Positions 34,929-44,327 of a stretch of 64,000 bases of DNA are shown in pieces. Location: the NCBI RefSeq assembly GCF_030699305.1, contig NZ_JAUYNB010000033.1, positions 1-64,000 on the forward strand, in the 5' to 3' direction. A model generated the notes under the pieces. The model saw nothing but the letters and a program-made list of their open reading frames with translations, ran no database searches and was not told where the DNA came from. The position numbers and the translations under genes are program-made. Origin of the DNA: Novosphingobium sp. (lineage in GTDB: Bacteria; Pseudomonadota; Alphaproteobacteria; Sphingomonadales; Sphingomonadaceae). The stretch's first letter is position 1. Each line of letters opens with the position of its first letter.

Positions 34929-35825
34929 TCATGCCTTCCCCCGGCGCGGCAAGCGGCGCACGAGCGCGGAGGTATCCTGCCGCCCGCCGCCCATCGCCTG
35001 CACTTCGGCATAGAACTGGTCGATCAGCGCAGTGACCGGCAGCGATACCGCCAGCGAACGGCCTTCCTCCAGCGTCAGGCCCAGATCCTTGCGCATCCAG
35101 TCAATCGCGAAGCCGAAGTCGAATTCATCCCGGGCCATCGTGTGCCAGCGGTTGTCCATCTGCCAGCTTTGCGAGGCGCCGCCGGAAATCGCCTCGTACA
35201 CCTTGTCGAGATCGAGATGCGCGGCTTCGGCAAAGCGCAGCGCTTCGGACAATGTGGCCAGGATGCCGGAAAAGGCGATCTGGTTGACCATCTTGGTGCT
35301 TTGACCGGAACCGGCCTTGCCGACATGGACGATCCGCTTGGTATAGGCTTCCATGATCGGGCGCGCCGCCTCGATCGCGTCGGCGCGGCCGCCGCACATC
35401 ACGGTCAGCTGGCCGTTTTCCGCGCCCGCTTGCCCGCCGGTGACGGGCGCATCGACGCAGTGAACCTCAAGATCGCGGGCTTCGACCGCGATCTGGCGGG
35501 CGATCCGGGCCGAAACGGTGGTGTGATCGATGAACGTTGCGCCCGGTTTCAGCGCGGTGAACACCCCGGTGGGGCCAAGCACGACATCGGCCAGATCATC
35601 GTCGTTGCCGACGCAGGTCAGCACCACATCCGCGCCTTCGGCCGCTTCGGCGGGGCTGGCCGCGACGCGCACGACGATGCCGGGGTTCGCCTCCCGCCAC
35701 TTTTCGGCGCGCGCAGGCGTGCGGTTGAAGATGGTCAAGGTGTGCCCGGCAGTGCCGATGTGCCGCGCAATCGCGCCGCCCATCACGCCCAGGCCCAGAA
35801 ATGATACTTGCTTCGGTTCGGTCAT
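34929..35825 (-). CDS. 3-hydroxyisobutyrate dehydrogenase family oxidoreductase
   Basis: NAD(P)-dependent beta-hydroxyacid dehydrogenase of 298 residues. The Rossmann motif FLGLGVMGGAIARHI is at 9-23, the substrate loop is DAPVTGGQAGAENGQLTVMCGG (125-146), and the catalytic Lys178 is in GSGQSTKMVNQ. The family includes 3-hydroxyisobutyrate, tartronate semialdehyde and glyoxylate reductases; I cannot choose between them. It is followed by the amidohydrolase across a dispersed repeat. Confidence 0.88.
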   Translation of the reverse strand: MTEPKQVSFLGLGVMGGAIARHIGTAGHTLTIFNRTPARAEKWREANPGIVVRVAASPAEAAEGADVVLTCVGNDDDLADVVLGPTGVFTALKPGATFIDHTTVSARIARQIAVEARDLEVHCVDAPVTGGQAGAENGQLTVMCGGRADAIEAARPIMEAYTKRIVHVGKAGSGQSTKMVNQIAFSGILATLSEALRFAEAAHLDLDKVYEAISGGASQSWQMDNRWHTMARDEFDFGFAIDWMRKDLGLTLEEGRSLAVSLPVTALIDQFYAEVQAMGGGRQDTSALVRRLPRRGKA

Positions 35826-35899
35826 GCCGCCCGTGTTAAAGCGGCCGCGCCGACAAATCCACCACCGCTTGCAGTGACCGGGCGCTTGCAGTGACCGGG

Positions 35900-36415
35900 T
35901 CAGTGATATTCAAGGTCGATCGAAAAATCGCCGCTGTAGACGCCGGGGGCCTGGAGCGGGTTGATATGCAGCCGTGCGCCGAACCGGATGGTCCGCGATC
36001 CGCCGGTCAGATTGACCAACGCGCCGGGGCCGCCGGGAAATTGCGGCTCAACCAGCATCGGATCGCCGGGTCCGGTCAGGACGAAGCTGGGAGCGAAGTT
36101 GATCTGCACGCTGGCGTCCGATCCGGTCAGGTGCAGTTGCGATACGGCAAAGCTGCCGGTGCAGACCAGACCGCCATCGCACATCCGGTTGTTGCTGGCG
36201 GGATCGAGTTCCACCACGCCGCCCGCGCCGTTGACCGCAATTCGGCCGAAGTTCATATCGAGCAGGACCGCAAACTGGATATCTTCCAGCACTTCGGCAG
36301 TGGCCGGTGCGGTGACCGTGGCGCCCGCGACTGCCGCGACTGCCGTGACGGGCTGGAGCGCGGCGGTCAGCACCAGGCTGGCGGTGAGCAGGCTGCGCTG
36401 TAATCGGGTAAGCAT
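35900..36415 (-). CDS. DUF4402 domain exported protein
   Basis: 171 residues with a signal peptide (MLTRLQRSLLTASLVLTAAL to about 30, AVAA). The body has the DUF4402 pattern: ATVTAPATAEVLEDIQFAVLLDMNFGRI, a Cys pair around MCDGGLVC, and a C-terminal APGVYSGDFSIDLEYH. DUF4402 proteins look like small secreted beta-sandwich, pilin-like proteins; the function is unknown. The 197 bases between it and the divergent threonine ammonia-lyase gene hold the promoters; I see no further element there. Confidence 0.85.
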   Translation of the reverse strand: MLTRLQRSLLTASLVLTAALQPVTAVAAVAGATVTAPATAEVLEDIQFAVLLDMNFGRIAVNGAGGVVELDPASNNRMCDGGLVCTGSFAVSQLHLTGSDASVQINFAPSFVLTGPGDPMLVEPQFPGGPGALVNLTGGSRTIRFGARLHINPLQAPGVYSGDFSIDLEYH

Positions 36416-36612
36416 GTCGCCGGGCCTTCCTCATGGTGGAGCGACCCATGAGAACAGATCACACTATAGCCGCCGCCGCGTGTGATTCTGCAAACAAACG
36501 CGGTTAATCCGCCAAGGCCGCAGCGGTAACCATGATCGCGTGCGGCGTCACCGTGCCCCGGTCGTTTTCTAGCCGTTTGCAAGCCTTCCCCGTTTCCGTT
36601 AGGCGCTAGCCC

Positions 36613-37863
36613 ATGACCAAGCCCGCTCCTCTGGCCGCGACTACTGCGGCACCGCTGCTGACGATTGACGATGTGCGTGCGGCGGCCGGGCGAATTGCGG
36701 GCGCGGTGGTGCGCACGCCCACGCTTTATTCGCGCACGCTCAGCCAGATCACGGGCGCGGACATCTGGCTGAAGTTCGAGAACCTGCAATTCACCGCGGC
36801 CTACAAGGAACGCGGGGCATTGAACGCGATGCTGCTGCTGGGGGTGGAAAATCTGCAACGCGGGGTAATCGCGGCGTCGGCAGGGAACCACGCACAGGGG
36901 CTGTCGTATCATGGCACCCGGCTGGGGCTGCCCGTCACGATCGTGATGCCGCGCCCGACCCCCACGGTAAAGGTGATGCAAACCGAAGCGGTGGGCGGCA
37001 AAGTGGTGCTGCACGGCGAAACTTTTGACGAAGCTTACGCCCACGCCCGCCAGCTGGAAACGGAACTGGGACTGACGTTTGTCCACCCGTTCGATGATCC
37101 AAACGTCGCCGCCGGGCAGGGCACCGTGGCCCTGGAATTGCTGGAAGACGCGCCGGAAATCGACACCCTGGCGATCCCCATCGGCGGCGGCGGGCTGTCT
37201 ACGGGCATGGGCGTGGCGGCGCGGGCGCTGCGCCCCGATATCCAGTTGATCGGCGTGCAGGCCAAGCTGTTTCCATCGATGTACAACAAGCTGAAGCATC
37301 AGCACTTGCGCTGCGGTGGGGATACCCTGGCCGAAGGGATCGCGGTGAAGGTGCCGGGCGAGTTCACTTCACGCGTGCTGGGCAACCTGCTGGACGATGT
37401 CGTGCTGGTCAGCGAAAGCCAGCTGGAAAGCGCGCTGGCGCTGCTGCTCCAGATCGAAAAGACCGTGGTCGAAGGTGCGGGCGCGGCCGGGTTGGCAGCG
37501 GTCATGGCCAACCGCGAACTGTTCGCGGGGCGCAAGGTGGGCGTGGTGCTGACCGGGGGCAACATCGATACCCGCCTGCTCGCCAACGTGCTGCTGCGCG
37601 ATCTGGCGCGGTCGGGCCGTCTGGCGCGGTTGCGGCTGACCTTGCAGGACCGGCCCGGCGCACTGTTCAAGGTGATGGGGCTGTTCGATGCGCACAACGT
37701 CAACATCATCGAGATCTACCACCAGCGGATTTTCACCACGCTGCCGGCCAAGGGGCTGATTACCGATATCGAGTGCGAAGCGCGCGACAAGGATCAGCTC
37801 GACGAACTCGTGGTCAGCCTGAAGGCGGCTGGCTATGCCGTCACGCAGGTGGAACTTAACTAA
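36613..37863 (+). CDS. Threonine ammonia-lyase (with ACT domain)
   Basis: PLP enzyme deaminating threonine to 2-oxobutanoate; 416 residues. The catalytic Lys65 is in FTAAYKERGALN, the phosphate-binding glycine loop is in AIPIGGGGLSTG, and a C-terminal ACT domain (about 330-416, RLRLTLQDRPGALFKVMG) is present. This is the shorter single-ACT form, which may be catabolic or biosynthetic, so I withhold a symbol (ilvA versus tdcB). Confidence 0.93.
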   Translation: MTKPAPLAATTAAPLLTIDDVRAAAGRIAGAVVRTPTLYSRTLSQITGADIWLKFENLQFTAAYKERGALNAMLLLGVENLQRGVIAASAGNHAQGLSYHGTRLGLPVTIVMPRPTPTVKVMQTEAVGGKVVLHGETFDEAYAHARQLETELGLTFVHPFDDPNVAAGQGTVALELLEDAPEIDTLAIPIGGGGLSTGMGVAARALRPDIQLIGVQAKLFPSMYNKLKHQHLRCGGDTLAEGIAVKVPGEFTSRVLGNLLDDVVLVSESQLESALALLLQIEKTVVEGAGAAGLAAVMANRELFAGRKVGVVLTGGNIDTRLLANVLLRDLARSGRLARLRLTLQDRPGALFKVMGLFDAHNVNIIEIYHQRIFTTLPAKGLITDIECEARDKDQLDELVVSLKAAGYAVTQVELN

Positions 37864-38028
37864 CCCGTCACACATTGTCCCGATTTACGCGCGCAAACCC
37901 GCACAAGTGCGTAAGGCTGTGCAAAATAAGACTCGGTTAACCGTGTTTTGTGGTTAAAACTCTTTCAACGCCGAGTCCGGCTGTCCATATCGGTCGCACA
38001 ACGTCGTTCAGAAGGATTGCCCAGGCCC

Positions 38029-38883
38029 GTGACGGCTCCCGTTCGCTTCCCCCGCTTCTTTGTCACCAGCCCCGCGCCGTGCCCCTATTTGCCGGGGCGG
38101 AGCGAGCGCAAGGTGTTCACTGAACTGAAAGGCCCGCACGCCGGGGAACTGAACGATGCGCTGGGCCGGATCGGGTTCCGCCGTAGTCAGACGGTGGCCT
38201 ATCGCCCGTCGTGCGCGGATTGCACCGCCTGCGTGTCGGTGCGGGTCGTCGCGGATGAGTTCGGGCCGTCATCCACCCAGCGCCGCAACCTGAAACGCAA
38301 TTCGGATCTGGTCGCCACGCTGTGCCGCCCGTGGTCCACGGCGGAACAGTTCGAACTGCTCCAGCGCTATCTGGGCGCGCGCCATCCCGGCGGCGGCATG
38401 GCGACCATGGATGAAGTCGATTTCGCCGACATGGTGGAGCACACGCCGGTCGACAGCTATGTGATCGAATACCGCGAACCCGGTATCGATGGTGCGCCGG
38501 GCCGTCTGGTCGGTGCCTGCCTGACCGACAAGCAGGGCGACGGATTATCGATGATCTACAGCTTTTACGAGCCGGATCAGACCAACCGCACCGGGCTTGG
38601 CACCTATATCATCCTCGACCACATCCGCCGCGCCAGCGAGCTGGGGCTGCCCTATGTCTACCTGGGTTACTGGGTCGATGGGTCGGCGCGGATGCAATAC
38701 AAGGTGCGGTATCGCCCGCTGGAAAAGCTGGGCCGTGACGGCTGGGTGCGGTTTGCTGAACACGAACAGGAAGGCCTGATCGCTGCTGCCGCCGCCAAAC
38801 GGTTTGACGGGCAGCCGCCACTCGATGGTGCAACCAAGGATGGTGCCCACGGCGGACAGGGGCAGTACCGGCTGGAATTGTAG
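38029..38883 (+). CDS. bpt: Aspartate/glutamate leucyltransferase Bpt
   Basis: Transfers Leu from leucyl-tRNA to proteins with N-terminal Asp or Glu, marking them for ClpS/ClpAP degradation; 284 residues. The N-terminal part has [17 protein letters not shown] and the Cys motif [16 protein letters not shown]. The C-terminal GNAT-like half contains [19 protein letters not shown] and [17 protein letters not shown]. The GTG start at 38029 gives the family N terminus [14 protein letters not shown]. The ribosome site AGAAGGA is about 12 bases upstream, somewhat far. Confidence 0.93.
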   Translation: MTAPVRFPRFFVTSPAPCPYLPGRSERKVFTELKGPHAGELNDALGRIGFRRSQTVAYRPSCADCTACVSVRVVADEFGPSSTQRRNLKRNSDLVATLCRPWSTAEQFELLQRYLGARHPGGGMATMDEVDFADMVEHTPVDSYVIEYREPGIDGAPGRLVGACLTDKQGDGLSMIYSFYEPDQTNRTGLGTYIILDHIRRASELGLPYVYLGYWVDGSARMQYKVRYRPLEKLGRDGWVRFAEHEQEGLIAAAAAKRFDGQPPLDGATKDGAHGGQGQYRLEL

Positions 38884-38945
38884 CCTGGTTGTGCCAACCG
38901 CCTGCCGGGCGCGGCGCAATCTCAGACCTTTTTATTGTTGCGACA

Positions 38946-38989
38946 AACAAAAACTCCCTCCCCGCATCAGCGGGAAGGGAGTTTTTGTT
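38946..38989. terminator. Bidirectional terminator, bpt / aldehyde dehydrogenase
   Basis: A 20-bp stem with one mismatch (38946-38965 with 38970-38989) closes on ATCA and carries AAAAAC / GTTTTT at its base. It sits between convergent genes and would terminate either transcript. Confidence 0.9.
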
Positions 38990-39008
38990 ATGTTAAAGCG
39001 TCAGAAAA

Positions 39009-40433
39009 TCAGGCGGGCAGGCCGCTGATCGCCTTCATTTCCATGAAGTCCTTCAGCCCCGCAAGGCCGCCTTCACGGCCGTTGCCCGACTGCTTGTAAC
39101 CGCCGAACGGTGCGCCCGGGCTGGGGCCCCAGTTGTTGATCGCGACCATGCCGGCACGCAGCTGGGTGGCGATCGGTGCGGCTTCGGCCGGATCGCCAGA
39201 GATCGCTGCCGACAGACCATATTCGGTGTCGTTCGCCATTTCGATGGCCTGGTCGAGGTTGTCATAGGCCATCAGCGTGATCACCGGACCGAAGATTTCT
39301 TCGTTGGCGATGCGCATGTCAGACGTCACGTCGGTGAACACGGTCGGCTGGATGTAGTAGCCGCGGTTGACGTTGGCCGGCAGGTCGGGACCACCGGTGA
39401 CCAGCTTGGCGCCTTCGTCGATGGCTGACTGGATCAGGCCGCGGACCTTGTCGAACTGGGCCTTGTTGACCAGCGGGCCAAGGTGCTGCCCTTCGGCCAT
39501 CGGATCGCCGACCGGGGTGGCCGAATACATCGCCTTGGCGAAGGCGGCCGCTTCGTCCATCCGTTCGCGCGGGACCAGCACCTTGGTCGGCGAAATGCAC
39601 GACTGGCCGGTGTTGACCAGCGGACCCATCAGCGTGGGCGGCAGGTGCTTGGCGAAATCGGCGCCCGGCAGGACCAGGTTGGGCGACTTGCCGCCCAGTT
39701 CCTGGTGGACGCGCTTCACGGTCGGCGCGGCAGCGATGGCCACGGCGATGCCCGCACGGGTCGAGCCGGTGAAGCTGACCATGTCGACATCGGGGTGGCT
39801 GGAAATCGCGTTGCCGGTGGTCGGCCCGTCACCCTGAACCAGGTTGAACACGCCCGGCGGCACGCCTGCGGCATCAAGGATTTCGGCAAAGATCTTGGCG
39901 TTGGTCGGGCATTCTTCCGACGGCTTGAGCACCATCGTGTTCCCGCCAGCGAGCGCGGGCGCAACCTTCAGCGCGATCTGGTTGAGCGGCCAGTTCCACG
40001 GGGTGATCATGCCGACCACGCCGATTGGTTCATAGGCCACCTTGTAGCCCGGACCGTCTTCGAGGAAGTTGAAGTTCTTCAGCGCTTCGATCGTGCCAAG
40101 GAAGCCGCCGATCCCGGCACCGACCTGGGCCGTGCCAGCGAACGATACGGGCGCGCCCATTTCTTCGGCCATCGCAACGGCAAGGTCAGGCCCACGCTTT
40201 TTGTATTCCTCGACAATGCGGCCCATCACCGCCAGGCGTTCTTCGCGGGTGGTCTGGCTCCAGCTCTTGAAGGCGCGCTTGGCGGCCGCCACGGCCTTGT
40301 CAACGTCGGCGACCGTGCCGACCGAGATCACCGCACAGGGTTCTTCCGTGGCCGGGTTGACGACTTCGCGGCGCGCGCCGCCTTCGCTGTCTACCCACTT
40401 GCCGTCGATGTAATGTTGCAGCAGTTCGCGCAT
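39009..40433 (-). CDS. Aldehyde dehydrogenase family protein
   Basis: NAD(P)-dependent dehydrogenase oxidising an aldehyde to its acid; 474 residues, normal length. Catalytic Cys279 is in TGQSCISP and Glu245 in HQELGGKSPN. The cofactor region TPWNWPLNQ and FTGSTRAG are also typical. AAAGGAGA precedes the ATG. A near-copy of the thiolase-operon operator lies immediately upstream, so it is likely co-regulated with the acyl-CoA genes at 6.5-9.5 kb. Substrate unknown. Confidence 0.94.
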   Translation of the reverse strand: MRELLQHYIDGKWVDSEGGARREVVNPATEEPCAVISVGTVADVDKAVAAAKRAFKSWSQTTREERLAVMGRIVEEYKKRGPDLAVAMAEEMGAPVSFAGTAQVGAGIGGFLGTIEALKNFNFLEDGPGYKVAYEPIGVVGMITPWNWPLNQIALKVAPALAGGNTMVLKPSEECPTNAKIFAEILDAAGVPPGVFNLVQGDGPTTGNAISSHPDVDMVSFTGSTRAGIAVAIAAAPTVKRVHQELGGKSPNLVLPGADFAKHLPPTLMGPLVNTGQSCISPTKVLVPRERMDEAAAFAKAMYSATPVGDPMAEGQHLGPLVNKAQFDKVRGLIQSAIDEGAKLVTGGPDLPANVNRGYYIQPTVFTDVTSDMRIANEEIFGPVITLMAYDNLDQAIEMANDTEYGLSAAISGDPAEAAPIATQLRAGMVAINNWGPSPGAPFGGYKQSGNGREGGLAGLKDFMEMKAISGLPA

Positions 40434-40446
40434 CCTCGAATCTCCT

Positions 40447-40462
40447 TTAATGGATCGATTAA
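40447..40462. promoter_or_regulatory. 16-bp palindromic operator, aldehyde dehydrogenase
   Basis: TTAATGGATCGATTAA differs at one base from the perfect palindrome at 6474-6489. It lies just upstream of the ribosome site, 13 bases before the start codon. The same near-start placement in both genes supports a shared repressor. Confidence 0.65.
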
Positions 40463-40516
40463 TTGCACCCTATGTCGGGTTGCGCGCGCCGGATTGCAAG
40501 CCGGATTTTGTATGCA

Positions 40517-41149
40517 TTACTGACAATCATCGCAATTGCCGGAATAGAGCCCGGCTTCGGCGGCGCGGCGGCGGACCAGTCCGGTCAGCTTGCGCCCGTC
40601 GGCATGGACCCATTTGCCAAACTCCGCTGCCGCCCCGGCATGATCCCCCGCCCGGTGCAGCCGCGTCAGCGTGGCGCGGGCAATCGCTCCGGTGTTGTAG
40701 TGAAAGCTGGTGAGCGCATCGAACTGCGCCTGCGTGGTCGCACTATCGCGAACGGCGCGGGCGACATCGGCGGCGAAGCGGATCAGGTCCGCTGCCAGCC
40801 GCGCGTCGCATTCGGCCTGGGTCCAGACCGTGCCGGGGCCGATCCCTGCGCCGGTCGCACCCCAGCCGATGGTCCACGGATCGCCGCCGGTGCCGGGATC
40901 GGGATAGGCGGCGAACGTGCCATCGCCCCGCGCCCGCGCGCAGCCTTCGAACTGCTTGATCAGGGCAAGCCCGGCCGGGCCGATGGCGTGGGGGCTGGCA
41001 AGCGCGGGGGCGGGCGCATCAGCCGCGGTCTGATCGAGCGCGGCGTCGAGCGCGTGGACTTCGCTGGTGGTAAACCCGCGCCGCAGCATCCGGCGGACGG
41101 CGTCGAACACGGGCTTGCGGCCAAGCGGGTGGTGGATTGGTGCGTTCAT
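40517..41149 (-). CDS. GH24 lysozyme (phage-type endolysin)
   Basis: 210 residues. A variable N-terminal part (1-55) precedes a T4/lambda-R-like lysozyme domain with IKQFEG (Glu68), AYPDPGTGGDPWTIGWGAT and the C-terminal TGLVRRRAAEAGLYSG typical of GH24. It would cleave the peptidoglycan glycan chain. There is no signal peptide or transmembrane anchor, and no holin or other phage gene nearby, so it is an orphan lysozyme: a domesticated phage gene or a housekeeping muramidase. Confidence 0.85.
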   Translation of the reverse strand: MNAPIHHPLGRKPVFDAVRRMLRRGFTTSEVHALDAALDQTAADAPAPALASPHAIGPAGLALIKQFEGCARARGDGTFAAYPDPGTGGDPWTIGWGATGAGIGPGTVWTQAECDARLAADLIRFAADVARAVRDSATTQAQFDALTSFHYNTGAIARATLTRLHRAGDHAGAAAEFGKWVHADGRKLTGLVRRRAAEAGLYSGNCDDCQ

Positions 41150-41257
41150 GAAAAACTGGCCCCTGCGCTAAGCAAAACGAGGCGGACCAAGTAAGCCAGA
41201 TCACCAGCTGTAGGAAAATGGATTCTGCCCAATCAGGCGCGTGGGGCGCAAAGCAAA

Positions 41258-41283
41258 GGGCGCCCGGATTGCTCCGGACGCCC
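41258..41283 (-). terminator. Rho-independent terminator after glnA
   Basis: On the glnA strand GGGCGTCCGGA pairs with TCCGGGCGCCC (one G-U wobble) around GCAA, followed by TTTGCTTTG. It lies 32 bases after the glnA stop. Confidence 0.8.
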
Positions 41284-41314
41284 CTCATGCTGCTTTTGAT
41301 CGGATCGCGTCAGA

Positions 41315-42724
41315 TCAGAGGCTGTAGTACATGTCGAATTCAACGGCCGACGGCGTGGTTTCCCAGCGCATCACTTCGGGCCACTTCAGTTCGATGTAGG
41401 ATTCGATCTGGTCCTTGGTGAACACGCCGCCCTGCAGCAGGAAGTCGTGATCGGCGTCCAGTGCTTCCAGCGCTTCACGCAGCGAACCGCACACGGTCGG
41501 CACTTCGGCCAGTTCGGCCGGGGGCAGATCATACAGGTTCTTGTCCATGGCTTCGCCCGGGTGGATCTTGTTCTTGATCCCGTCGAGGCCCGCCATCAGC
41601 AGCGCGGCATAGCACAGATAGGGGTTGGCCATCGCGTCGGGGAAGCGGAATTCGACCCGCTTGGCCTTGTCGCCCGCGCCGTACGGAATGCGGCACGATG
41701 CCGACCGGTTGCGCGCCGAATAGGCCAGCAGCACGGGGGCTTCGTAACCCGGCACCAGCCGCTTGTAGCTGTTGGTGGTCGGGTTGGTGATCGCGTTCAG
41801 CGCCTTGGCGTGCTTGATCACGCCGCCGATGAAGTAGATGCACATGTCGGACAGACCGGCATAGCCGTTGCCCGCGAACAGCGGCTTGCCGCCGTCCCAG
41901 ATCGAGATGTGGGTGTGCATCCCCGAACCGTTGTCAGCCTTGATCGGCTTCGGCATGAACGTGGCGGTCTTGCCATAGGCGTGGGCCACCTGCTGCACGA
42001 CATACTTGTAGACCTGCATGCGGTCGGCCGTCTGCACCAGCGTGCCGAAGGTCAGACCCAGTTCGTGCTGCGCGCTGGCCACTTCGTGGTGGTGCTTGTC
42101 GCAGGGCAGGCCCATTTCGATCATCGTGCTGACCATTTCGCCGCGCACATCGACCAGGCTGTCGACCGGCGCCACGGGGAAATAGCCGCCCTTGGCGCGC
42201 GGACGGTGCGCCATGTTGCCGCCGTCATACTTGGTGTTCGAATTGGTCGGCAGTTCGATGTCGTCGATGCTGAAGCCGTTGCCGTTGTAGCTATCGTAGA
42301 AGCGCACGTCGTCGAACACGAAGAATTCGGCTTCGGGGCCGACATAGACGGTATCGCCGAACCCGGCGGACTTCACGAACGCTTCGGCGCGCTTGGCGGT
42401 CGAGCGGGGATCGCGGCTGTACAGGTCACCGGTCGACGGTTCGACGATGTCGCAGCAGATGATCAGCATCGGCGTCGCGCTGAACGGATCGGCATAAACG
42501 GCATCAAGGTCCGGCTTCAGGATCATGTCGGATTCGTTGATGGCCTTCCAGCCTTCGATCGACGAACCGTCGAACATCAGGCCGTCTTCCAGTTCATCCT
42601 CACCCAGGATCGAGGCGACCATCGTCAGGTGCTGCCACTTGCCCTTGGGATCGGTGAAGCGGAGATCGACCCATTCGATTTCCTCGTCCTTGATGCGCTT
42701 GAGGATGTCCTTCGCGTTAGCCAT
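41315..42724 (-). CDS. glnA: Glutamine synthetase type I
   Basis: Makes glutamine from glutamate, ammonia and ATP; 469 residues, the GSI-beta dodecameric form. Signatures are FDGSSIEGW, the ATP loop [18 protein letters not shown] and the adenylylation site Tyr398 in NLYDLPPAE, so activity is expected to be controlled by GlnE and PII. It lies 69 bases downstream of glnB in the same direction and is probably read from the sigma-54 promoter upstream of glnB. Confidence 0.98.
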   Translation of the reverse strand: MANAKDILKRIKDEEIEWVDLRFTDPKGKWQHLTMVASILGEDELEDGLMFDGSSIEGWKAINESDMILKPDLDAVYADPFSATPMLIICCDIVEPSTGDLYSRDPRSTAKRAEAFVKSAGFGDTVYVGPEAEFFVFDDVRFYDSYNGNGFSIDDIELPTNSNTKYDGGNMAHRPRAKGGYFPVAPVDSLVDVRGEMVSTMIEMGLPCDKHHHEVASAQHELGLTFGTLVQTADRMQVYKYVVQQVAHAYGKTATFMPKPIKADNGSGMHTHISIWDGGKPLFAGNGYAGLSDMCIYFIGGVIKHAKALNAITNPTTNSYKRLVPGYEAPVLLAYSARNRSASCRIPYGAGDKAKRVEFRFPDAMANPYLCYAALLMAGLDGIKNKIHPGEAMDKNLYDLPPAELAEVPTVCGSLREALEALDADHDFLLQGGVFTKDQIESYIELKWPEVMRWETTPSAVEFDMYYSL

Positions 42725-42793
42725 TTTTCGTCCTTCTGGATGCCCCGCCCGGCAACAGTCGGGGCGGATGATTGAATTGGAGTGGTTTGGGTA

Positions 42794-43153
<360 letters not shown>

Positions 43154-43209
43154 CTACGCCGGCTCCGCTGTTTGCGGTCCGGCTGTCCGAATGCCACTCC
43201 AACCCCTGA

Positions 43210-43226
43210 ATCAAGAATCGTGCCAG
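43210..43226 (-). promoter_or_regulatory. Sigma-54 promoter of glnBA
   Basis: On the minus strand CTGGCACGATTCTTGAT matches the -24/-12 consensus TGGCACG-N4-TTGCA with one deviation (TTGAT). It lies 78 bases upstream of the glnB start. A partly symmetric TGCACC-N4-GTTGCA element at 43279-43294 resembles an NtrC site, although its spacing is one base short of the enteric consensus. Nitrogen-limited activation by NtrC is the expected control. The rest of the 271-base gap to argC shows nothing I can identify. Confidence 0.8.
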
Positions 43227-43403
43227 CGGCGATGTTCAGGCCGTAAGCTATCTCGCAAGCGCGGAAAAGAGAGGAAATTGCAACATCTGGTGCATCGGCG
43301 CGCGGACGGCGCACCGATTAATGCGCGCCGCAGGGTGATGGCTTGCCTTATTTTTCAGCACCACTGCCAAAAATATAGGCAGTAGGCGCGTTGTGCGCTG
43401 CGG

Positions 43404-44327
43404 TCAGAGCGAAAGTCCCGCTGTTTCGGGCAGGCCTGCCATCAGGTTCAGGCTTTGCACTGCGGCACCGCTGGCACCCTTGCCCAGGTTGTCGAGCCGC
43501 GCGATCAGCCGTGCCTGCGATCCGTCGGCCGCGCCGAATACCCATAAGTCCAGCCGGTCGCTGGGCTGCATCGAACAGCGCAGCAGCAGTTCATCCTTCG
43601 GCTCGTCATGCACGGTCACCACCGTACTGTCGGCGAAGAATTCGCCAAGCGCCAGCCGCAGCACTTCGGGCGATCCGGCCATTGGCATCACCGCCAGCGG
43701 CACCGGCACTTCCACCACCATCCCGCGATGCGCCGCGATCACCGCCGGGGCGAACAACGGGGGATGCGCCAGACCGGCATAGCGCTGCATTTCGGCCACG
43801 TGCTTGTGCCCCATGCCCAGCCCATAGGCGCGAAAGGCGATGTCGCCATCATCCTCGAACCGCTGGATCAGCGCCTTGCCGCCGCCGGAATAGCCCGACA
43901 CCGCGTTAACCGTATAAGGCCAGTCCGCAGGCAGCAGCCCGGCCCGGACCAGCGGCGCGACCAGCGCCAGAAAGCCGGTGGGATAACAGCCGGGGTTGGA
44001 CACGCGCAGCGCTTGCGCCACGGCATCGCGCCCGACCAGTTCGGGGAAACCATACGTCCAGCCAGCAGCCACGCGGTGCGCGGTGGAGGCATCGATGATC
44101 CGCACCTTGCTGCCTGCCGCCATCGCCACGGCATCGCGCGCGGCATCATCCGGCAGGCACAGCACGGCAAAATCGGCGGCATGATAGGCATCGCGGCGGG
44201 CATCCGCGCTTTTGCGCTGCTGCTCATCCAGAATGATCAGCTGAAAGTCTGCGCGCGGGGCAAGCCGTTCGACGATTTCCAGCCCGGTGGTACCGGCCGC
44301 CCCGTCGATGAACACCGTCTGGGTCAT
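43404..44327 (-). CDS. argC: N-acetyl-gamma-glutamyl-phosphate reductase
   Basis: NADPH-dependent third step of arginine synthesis; 307 residues, the shorter type. The N-terminal Rossmann start FIDGAAGTTGLEI, active-site Cys114 in SNPGCYPTG, and AVSGYSGGG agree with the family. The start overlaps the stop of the SH3 protein gene by 4 bases, so the two are coupled. argH of the same pathway is encoded 1.6 kb away on the other strand. Confidence 0.95.
   Translation of the reverse strand: MTQTVFIDGAAGTTGLEIVERLAPRADFQLIILDEQQRKSADARRDAYHAADFAVLCLPDDAARDAVAMAAGSKVRIIDASTAHRVAAGWTYGFPELVGRDAVAQALRVSNPGCYPTGFLALVAPLVRAGLLPADWPYTVNAVSGYSGGGKALIQRFEDDGDIAFRAYGLGMGHKHVAEMQRYAGLAHPPLFAPAVIAAHRGMVVEVPVPLAVMPMAGSPEVLRLALGEFFADSTVVTVHDEPKDELLLRCSMQPSDRLDLWVFGAADGSQARLIARLDNLGKGASGAAVQSLNLMAGLPETAGLSL

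Noticed and set aside
34807..34932. Upstream extension of the amidohydrolase frame (42 extra residues)
   Set aside because: The extension is made of the compound repeat and would precede an otherwise complete signal peptide.
41447..42775. 442-residue open frame antisense to glnA
   Set aside because: glnA is certain from its motifs; the antisense frame has no recognisable motif and shadow composition.
43316..43323. Half-site CGATTAAT upstream of glnB as a third copy of the TetR-type operator
   Set aside because: Only one half of the palindrome is present and the other arm is missing; it is probably chance.
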